A DNA stretch of 64,000 nucleotides from Ampelocalamus luodianensis (lineage: Eukaryota > Streptophyta > Magnoliopsida > Poales > Poaceae), in NCBI GenBank assembly GCA_036346255.1, contig CM070636.1:24311539-24375538 (forward strand), read 5' to 3'. The translations under genes were made by a program, and so were the position numbers. Shown here piece by piece: positions 56,737-64,000 of the stretch. Numbering within the stretch: position 1 is the first letter of the stretch; the number at the start of each line of letters is the position of its first letter. The notes below the pieces were generated by a model that made no database searches, was not told where the DNA came from, and saw nothing but the letters and a program-made list of their open reading frames with translations.

Positions 56737-57697
56737 TCATAGCTAACGAAGGCTCCCATGTACAATAGGAGTATAACTAGAACGAGGTCAAGCAAGGGGT
56801 TGTGTACAAATGCAAGGAGGCTGTACAAGAGGCTGTCAAATTCTGGATCTTATCGGAGTGACGTACATTCACGGTAGTGAAGTCCAACCCTATATGACAT
56901 GATGTGAAGTACGACTTAGAGGTATGCCCATAGCGAGTGCATGCTTTCCAGCCTAAGTGGGACACCTACTATAAATGCTCTATAGTAGTCCCTCACACAT
57001 TTGTCGTCGCTGAATCAACGCAATCCCACAAGAATCTGTCGTCAGCCTTCATCGCAAACATCATGTACGATGAGATCATAGATAATCTAGATTTCAAGCC
57101 ACAATCCATCATTTGGGCAATAAAAGCAAGGTTGTAGTACACAATCAGCTATGCAAAGGCGTAGAGGGTAAAACAGAAGACACTAAAATCAAGGTTCAGT
57201 ACGTTCGAGGACTCCTACCACAACCTCCCTGCCCAACTCCGAGTCATACAAGATAAAAATCCCAGCACTCATGTTGACATTCAAGATGGCGTACATCCGT
57301 GGTGGGAATAGAAGAAGGTACTAAAGTGAGCATTTTTCATATTTGGTCTATGCATCAATGCATTCCAGTATTGCCCTCCAATCTTGTGCATGGATGACAC
57401 ATTTGTGATTGGGAAGTATAAGGGCTAGATACTAACTGCAATAGCGACGGACGAGAATAATTAGGTTCTTCCTGTGACCTTTATAGTCGTTGAGAGTGAG
57501 AAAACAAACAGTTGGCTGTGGTTTCTGAGGAATGTGAAGATCTCTATTGCATAGGGCCATCCTAACGCATGCATCATACATGATTGACATGCGGGCCTGT
57601 TGAGTGCAATAACCCAACTACAATAGTGGGAGAACGAGGGACTTCCGTGGGTGGATCTGTAGAGCCGATAGTGTATGAGGCACTTGGGTGCTATCGG
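56737..57697 (+). pseudogene. MULE transposase relic
   Basis: Plus-strand reading with many stops: KCKEAVQEAVKFWILSE (MuDR N-terminal type), then VQSIIWAIKARL-like sequence and ISYAKA, and the MULE domain core CPPILCMDDTFVIGKYKG (near 57370-57425) followed by ILTAIATDENN, VESEKTNSWLWFLRNVKI (57485-57540) and CIIHD.HAGLLSAITQLQ. The end WENEGLPWVDL...CMRHLGAI corresponds to the family's W-P-D-L-E-S-R-W-C-x-R-H-L-G-A. The DDE Asp in MDDTF is kept. It stops abruptly near 57697. Confidence 0.8.
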
Positions 57698-58330
57698 TGA
57701 TCTAGAACTGATCTTATGTATAATTGTTTGTATCGGGGGGTCTCCTACGATTGGAACTATGCAGAGAAAACACACAGGGATTTTATACAGGTTTAGGCCT
57801 TCTCCGGAGAGAATAACAACCCTACTCCTGTTGTGTTATATTGAGAGTGCTAATTACAATCAAGAGGAAGACTAAAGTCTAATGTCTTGTGCTCTGGATT
57901 GCCTTGTTCTGTCCCCTCTGCCTTCTGACTTCAACCTTTATATAGCATACGAGGAGGTGGCATTCCTCCAATCCAAGAGATGTCTCAACGTTTTAAATAA
58001 TGAACCGCTGATGGAGGTTATTGTCAGAGAGACAAGTTCTCCACATCGTCAAGCGGTTATTATCGAAGATAGAGAAGAGAACGTGCAGTTATTCCTGAGG
58101 ATAGTGTATGCTAATTGCCGTGTGTATTGGACACGACGTATATGACTCTCTAATTAATTAGTCCTACATGACAACAAGCTTTATTAACTATAGGGTCATC
58201 GAAGCCAAGCTGGTTAAAGTTGTACAAGTCGTAGAAGATCTTACGACTACTAGGTAGTCGTAGAAAGGCTTACAACTAGGCCATCATCGTGGAAAGACTT
58301 ACGACCATGGGGTGGTTGTAGAAAGGCTTA
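57698..58330. other. LTR-like segment cutting off the MULE relic
   Basis: The MULE similarity ends at about 57697. The following sequence (ATACAGGTTTAGGCCTTCTC, GAATAACAACCCTACTCCTG) has the look of an LTR interior of a grass Gypsy element. I found no reliable termini or TSD. Confidence 0.35.
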
Positions 58331-59319
58331 TGTAGGATCGTATAGTGCAATCAGAGGAGGGTCAATGATTGTATTGATTCTTGCACACAAATCAGCCGTA
58401 CTCGCCATGCACATGCACTGCTCAACCAAAAACAATCTTGAGATAATCCTCAAAGAACCATGTTGCCAAAAAGAACAAAAACTTCTTGAATAGATCTCTT
58501 ATTTCCTAATCTTGTTCTGTCTACAAAGTGCTCTTCAAGCACCTCGTGAAGACCTCAGGGAGGTCCGTGAAGACCTCCTTGGAGATTCTGAAAAGACCTC
58601 TTGAATGGTCATGAAAAGACCTCCTCAAAAACCTCTTGGAAGGTCTTGGACGGTCTAGATGGATCCACGTTGATCTTCTGGGGATGTCCTGGACGGTCCT
58701 GATAGATCCACGTTGATGCGCTAGGGAGGTACTTGAACACCTCCTGTGGACCTGGAGGGTGGTCTTTGCAAAATAGAAAAACAGGATCCCAAAGGGTGGT
58801 CTTTGCAAAACAGTCAAAAGGGTGGTCTTTGCAAAACAGACAATCACAACCAAAAGGGTTGTCTTTGTAAAAAGGAAAGTCACTTATTCAACAGCAAAAC
58901 CAAGCCCCATGGTCTAACAGATCTAACCATCAAACCTCAATCGGATGATTCATACTGAACCCCAAGAGTCAATTATCCAAAAGCAAAAGCCACGACCAGG
59001 CTGCATCGTAGGAATTAGATCGGGCTGTCCAAAACGATTGTGACGTTTGGACCGCCTGAAGATGACATCAAGATCGAGTCGTTCATTTTAGATCAGACGG
59101 TCCAAGTTGGCTGAGACGTTCGGACTGTCCGAACACAGCAACAAGATTGGATCGTCCGTTTCTGATCCAACGGCTGGAGAAGACATAAAGAGATTAACCA
59201 AGCGGAACAACCAAAACTTCAGAAGCAACAACTGAAACTTTCACAACCGCAAAATCCGAAGCAACACAAATGTCAATTATTCATCAACAAACATCACAAC
59301 AAAACCGCATGGTCTAACA
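58331..59319 (-). repeat. 3' LTR of a SIRE/Maximus-type Copia element (989 bp)
   Basis: On the minus strand it begins TGTTAGACCATGCGG (59319) and ends TATACGATCCTACA (58331). The purine tract AAGGGGAGAT precedes it (59320-59329), the arrangement of SIRE-type elements. It contains three exact copies of GGGTGGTCTTTGCAAAA (58757, 58794, 58820) and several GACCTCC words. Confidence 0.75.
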
Positions 59320-59329
59320 ATCTCCCCTT

Positions 59330-60024
59330 GATGACTACATTGACAATACTTCAAAATAGATAGTTTCAAAAATTGTTTCAAAAATTCAAAAACCGCAAAG
59401 CAAAGAAACTCCCCCTCAACACAAGCACAATTTCTCCCATCTTCCTCCCCCTTTGGCAATGTAATCATCAAGAACTTCAAAGAAGGAATATTTCTAAAAT
59501 AAGGAGCAAGGACAGTAAAAATCAAGAAGCTTTGCAGATTATCCAAGATACTTCACACTGCTTTAAGAGATTAACCAAGCCATCTTGTTTAGTAGAGCTA
59601 TCTAGATCATATAAAATCATATACCATATACCATAGTCAAGACAAGTCTTTTAGAATGATTATGCAATTTAAATTCATGACACGCATCTCAAACACTGAC
59701 TAAAATGATTATAAGACCACAAAGAGATATCACCAAGAAAAGCTAAAGCCTAATAGTGAGGCAAACTATAGATCTAGATGAGCTAGCAGTCTTAAGTAAT
59801 AACCTATTGCTTCACTTTCAATTCTTATTTGCATGTGGCATGCTTGCAGCATACTTCTTTTCAAGGGTGGCATGCTTGTAGCATACTTCTTTTCACTGAT
59901 GGCATGCTTGAAGCATACTTCTTTTCATTTGAACACTTTTGTGTGTGTATTTTTTTTCTTTTGAATACATAGACATATATGGCATACTTGAAGCATACAT
60001 CTTTTCAATTGTCTCTTTCTCAAC

Positions 60025-60088
<64 letters not shown>

Positions 60089-60090
60089 CC
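59330..60090 (-). other. Non-coding 3' interior of the SIRE-type element
   Basis: The minus strand carries GGGGGAG-type purine runs and AT-rich sequence typical of the non-coding region between pol and the 3' LTR in SIRE/Maximus elements. A 35-base phrase is repeated near 59850-59925 (GGCATGCTTG-AGCATACTTCTTTTCA, three times). No coding domain is present; the rest of the element is missing. Confidence 0.5.
60029..60086. repeat. (AT)n microsatellite
   Basis: An uninterrupted AT dinucleotide run of 58 bases. Confidence 0.95.
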
Positions 60091-60118
60091 AAATTGAGTG
60101 ATTATAACAGGATTGCAA

Positions 60119-63100
60119 TGAGAGACTCTCGGGACCACCCCGGAGTGCACCCAGAAGACCTCCCAGAACCTCTTAGGGAGGTCCGTAGGACCACCCAGAG
60201 GTCCTGTAAGTCCTCCACGATCACCCCCAGAGGAGGTCCTCCAGGACCTCCCAGGAGATCATGAGGACCTCCTGGAGGTCTTGGCTCTGTGCATTGAGTT
60301 AGTCCCAGGAACACTTGCTAACTCGCACCAGACCACATAGGTTAAATCAAAGCTACAGTCCAGCAAAATAAAATAACAGGATAAGCAAGACACAAATATA
60401 TTAACAGGGGCCTTATGGCCAAGGTTGTTTACAGCGGTTGCCAACACGGGCTTACAAAAACGACAATAGAACCTGCACAGCGGAAAATACAAAATGTGCG
60501 GAGCCATCTAGCAAGCCCACAGGCTGTCGAGTGGAGGACGTCTCCTAGAAGGTCTAGTCATCAAAGAACTCCTCCTCGAAGAGGTCTGTGCTGCCCTGAA
60601 CTTGGTCATCTTCAAACACTACTCAAACAGAGGGCTTAAAGCCGTGAGTACGTTTGAATGTACTCAGCAAGTCACAGAGAACAGGTATGCCAATAATATT
60701 CATGTAACGGCATGACAATAGAGAGCTGCAGGGTTAGTTTGCACAAAGCAGAATTTGACAATAGTATAAGTAAATTGAAGAGCTCAAGTTTTAAAACAAA
60801 AGACAAAACAACAAGGAGTCCCAAAGGAGGTTGTGAGCACCAACTCCCTCACGTGGGAGGTCTTGGTCGCACCCACGTCCAGGAGCACCCCACGACGACC
60901 CTAGAGCACCAACTCTAGAGCTCTCAAAGATCACCCTAGGACCCCAAGACCTCCCTGAGCACCAACCCAGGAGCTCTTGGACCACCCTAGGTTTCCACAT
61001 GCCAAGTCCCTGAACCTTTCTTGAGCCAACCACGACCTCTCTAAAGCCGGTCAAGGTCTCTTCGAGATAAAAGCTATAACCTCTCACATAAGTACTCAGG
61101 AACAAAGTTTTATAAAACAACTACCCCTTGTGTATTATCACCAGGCAATGTCCATGACCAAGGACTTGGCTATTCGAATAGATTTTTACACTCTGCAGAG
61201 GTGTACAACTTTACCCACAATCCACGATTTCTCTAGTGGGGCGGGTTCTCGTCGAAACCCTTACTCATTTCCAAAAATGAGCAGTTTAGAGAGCGTGACA
61301 AGGCCTTTACAAAGTTTTGAACTGGCTCAGAGCTGCCCGCTAAGGTTTCGCTTCTAATGAGCCTCACACCCATAAGATTTGTGCCCCCTCTTGCGCCAGC
61401 GCATCTCACGCTCAACCACAACAGAACCAAGCCAGCTCATTGCTAATTATTTAGCCCAGACCACCCCCATAAAGTGGTATTGTGGTTGCACGGGAAACCC
61501 AGATCAAAGAACACAAAGTTAAGTCCTTAGTTGGCTGCACCAGGCAAGTCTGACCACAAACCCAGTGTGTGTATAGCACCCGCTACTCACTCCTGACCAA
61601 CTCGCCCGAGCATAAATCGGTTTAGGGTTCAACCCAAGCCATAGGACCACTAAGTCCAAGCACAAGTTTTAACATTACCAGCATCGCACCGCAAATGACA
61701 TAACTGGGCCTCACACCACAGTTGCACATCAGTGGCACCAACCACCATTCCATAGTTCTTAGTCAAGGTTATTAAGAAGGAAAACAAAGGTTCTCGAGAC
61801 CCACGGTACTAGGGCAAGGCTAAGCATTCTACAGTCCTAAGTTGGCAAAGCAAAGAGTGCTAACAAAACCACCCACTCTAAGTTGTTCAAGAAAAGCATG
61901 TCAACATGCTGTGTACAAACATCCAAGGAGGTCTAATAACAAGTAGGAACAGTTACTACCCAAAACCTTTTCTTAAAGAAGGTAGCCATGCATAAAAAGA
62001 TAAACAAGATAACTTTAAATGTTAGGTTCAAAATGATCAAAGGCCTGTGACTTGCCTTCGTTGAGCAGTGGGGAGCCTTCTGTGGTGAGAGCATGGTCTA
62101 AAAACTCCTCTTCAAGCTCGGGACCTACACGTTCGCAAAGAACCAAATGAACACACAAGCTCAACAAAAGAACTCAAAAGACTAGAAAGAACTCAAGCAA
62201 AACCAACTAAAAACCAGGAAGAACAAGAGGTCCTACCGGAGAGGAGGTCCAAGCCAAAGGGGAGTGAATCTCTAAGCACAACACCGAGAGGAGCACCAGG
62301 AGGTTAGAAACGAGAAGAAAGGTGGTGAAAAGAGGCTTTCCCGGCTACAAATAGAAGGAGGTAGCACTGAGGCTAGGGCAAACGTGTCAAGGGTAGGTGA
62401 AAATTAGGACAAGGATTTGACAAGGCATGGCATCGAAAGGGGAAACCAATTACCTTAGATGTGACTACATTCAATGTGCTGCAGCAACATTAAATGTTTA
62501 GAGACTTTCTACTGCAAAGCGTGCAGAAGGGGAAAAGGGGATAGGACTGGCTCAAACAAAGAGGTTGGTCAAAGCCACAGGGAAAGTCCTACTAGGGAGG
62601 TGGTCTTGGGAGAAGGTCCTGCAAAGGAGGAGGTCCTCTAAGGGCAAAAGAGGTCCTGCTCCACCAGGGTGGTCTTTGCAAAAAGACCAGAGGTCATGAC
62701 CACATGAGGTGGTCGTGAGGTGGTCTTTGCAAAAAGACCAGAGATCATGACCACATGAGGTGGTCGTGACAAAAGAGGGTGGTCCTTGCAAAAAGACCAC
62801 AAAAATGCTCAAGGAGAGGAGCTTCAAAGGACTTAAGGAAAAGACGCAATGAATGAGGGCCACACGATCTTGATCGGGTGGTTCTGAGAGATAGGAATGT
62901 TCGGACCATGCGAACACATCCTTACATCGTAGCCGCCCAAACTAAATTGAACGATCCACATTGCAAGGGAGCGTTTGGACTATCCGAATACCTCCTCTCA
63001 ATCGGGCCATCCAAACAAGATCTAATGGTCCTGAGCAGAGGTAGGTGCGCACAGAGTTTGGACTTAAGGGAGGCTCAAACAAGGAAAGGTTTCAATGGAT

Positions 63101-63252
63101 CACATTTAAAAGGGGAAAGGGTCCAACGGCGGAGATCCAAGGAAAGAGGTCCAAGAAGGTCTTAACGGTCAGGATAGACTAAAAGAGATCCCGACAGTTA
63201 AGATCTGCAAGGAGGAGGTCCTGACAGTCAAGATCTACAAGGAGGAGGTCAT
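60119..63252 (-). repeat. Minus-strand Gypsy LTR, Tekay-like (partial)
   Basis: The left border TGAGAGACTC (60119) follows the SIRE remnant. It shares with the solo LTR the GAGTAC/GTACTC pair (60646-60665) and the palindrome CTATTCGAATAG (61170-61181) followed by a CTGCAG-AGGTGTAC phrase, in the same orientation and order. From about 62560 it is rich in GGAGGTC and GGTGGTCTTTGCAAAA words. Its 5' end is beyond or cut by the CACTA element at 63253. Confidence 0.65.
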
Positions 63253-64000
63253 CACTACTACAAAACAGGCTATACTAGGCGCCTCATCACAGGCGGTTCC
63301 TTTGGAACCATCTGTGTTAACTTATCACAGACGGTTCCCTTTGGAACCATCTATGATACGTAACTATCACAGACGGTTAGTGAATAGAACCATCTGTGAT
63401 AATCGCAGATATCACAGACGGTTCTTCTTAAGAACCGTTTGTGAATTATCACAGACGGTTCTATTCACGAGCCATCTGTGATAATTACGTATTACAGACG
63501 GTTCTATTCACGAACCATCTGTGATAATTACGTATTACAGACGGTTCTATTCACGAACCATCTCTGATACTTGGTAGGAAAACGAAAATTTGGACTTAAT
63601 AGGCGGGCTGCCGAAACTCGCTTTATATTAACCTCACCCTAGCTTCGTCTGCCATCTCTCCTTAGACCTCATATCTCCATCTCCTCCTATGCCATCTCTC
63701 CTCTAACCGAGTGCCGCCGTCTCACCCTGAGCTTGCGCTCTGGCCTCCCCTGAGCTCGTCGCCCGTGGCCTCCTCCACCTCGCCTCGGCCTCGTCGTCGC
63801 TGGCCTCCCACGACCTTGTGGCCCCGGCCTCCTCACTCTCTCTACTCCCCCTTTCCTCTGTGATGTCCCCATTTGCTCTGTAATGTGGATTACTGAGAGC
63901 TAGTGTTAGTGCTCTGTGAATGGATTGAGTTGATGCTACTGTGATGTGGGTGATGATGTGGTTCTTGTTGGAGGCTCTCTGTGCATGTGTAGTTCATGAT
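63253..64000. mobile_element. CACTA element 2, left part
   Basis: It starts CACTACTACAAAACAGG, the same terminus as the right end of CACTA 1, followed by about 300 bases of inverted and direct copies of ATCACAGACGGTTC / GAACCATCTGTGAT. A 43-bp unit is exactly tandem at 63481-63523 and 63524-63566 (two differences). The rest (63650-64000) is CT-rich then unique, without a recognised domain. The right end is outside the window, so the TSD (left CAT) is unconfirmed. Confidence 0.85.

Noticed and set aside
57882..58145. Short open frame as a host gene
   Set aside because: It lies in LTR-like sequence, has no domain and no gene structure around it.
63687..63872. Arg/Gly-rich frame near the window end
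   Set aside because: It is the reverse strand of a CT-rich stretch in CACTA 2; no domain, and the element is cut by the window edge.

Overview
This is plant nuclear DNA, almost certainly from a grass. The evidence is the mix of element families (long-LTR chromodomain Ty3/Gypsy elements, SIRE-type and other Copia elements, an L1 LINE, CACTA, MULE, hAT and Stowaway elements), the nested layout, and one intron-containing plant gene. Nothing prokaryotic, organellar or rRNA/tRNA is present. The only plausible host gene is a two-exon secreted Ole e 1/extensin-like protein on the minus strand (11243-16177). Nearly everything else is transposable-element sequence, most of it decayed.

Layout. 1-10533: a chromodomain Gypsy element (Tekay/Del type, here 'Tekay-1'), with the end of its 5' LTR at the window edge, PBS at 459, an extra proline-rich ORF ahead of gag, decayed gag-pol, PPT and a complete 3.2 kb 3' LTR. 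10534-17637: the host gene region; its 4.36 kb intron holds a hairpin MITE and a solo Copia LTR with a perfect TSD (TGATC), and a MULE-type MITE with a 9-bp TSD lies upstream of the gene. 17638-28307: a solo Gypsy LTR in minus orientation, split by a 5.6 kb gag-only Gypsy element ('Gypsy-3', 20547-26111, TSD GAGGG). 28308-30975: a Stowaway-like MITE with a TA microsatellite, a 945-bp hAT-like element, then unassigned sequence.

30976-38713: a full-length 7.7 kb L1-type LINE on the minus strand with a 16-bp TSD; ORF1 and ORF2 are both disrupted. 39205-47267: a minus-strand Copia element ('Copia-1') carrying a CACTA element with a probable captured Prp18 exon and a probable solo LTR; its 5' LTR is cut off at 47267. 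47268-56730: a second chromodomain Gypsy element ('Tekay-2') with a truncated, mismatched 5' LTR, no PBS, decayed gag-pol and a 3.56 kb 3' LTR. 56737-57697: a MULE transposase relic. 58331-about 60090: 3' end of a minus-strand SIRE-type Copia element. 60119-63252: a minus-strand Gypsy LTR. 63253-64000: start of a second CACTA element.

The elements do not act as a joint pathway; they record successive insertion, deletion and recombination. The most interesting non-coding structures are a 105-bp tandemly duplicated set of three hairpins in the Tekay-1 leader (one hairpin with compensatory changes), a 33-nt inverted copy of ORF2 at the LINE 5' end, a 17-nt word shared by Copia and Gypsy LTRs, and a gag-only element with 14-residue protein repeats. 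I found no convincing wholly new system; all boundaries and TSDs given were read directly from the sequence.
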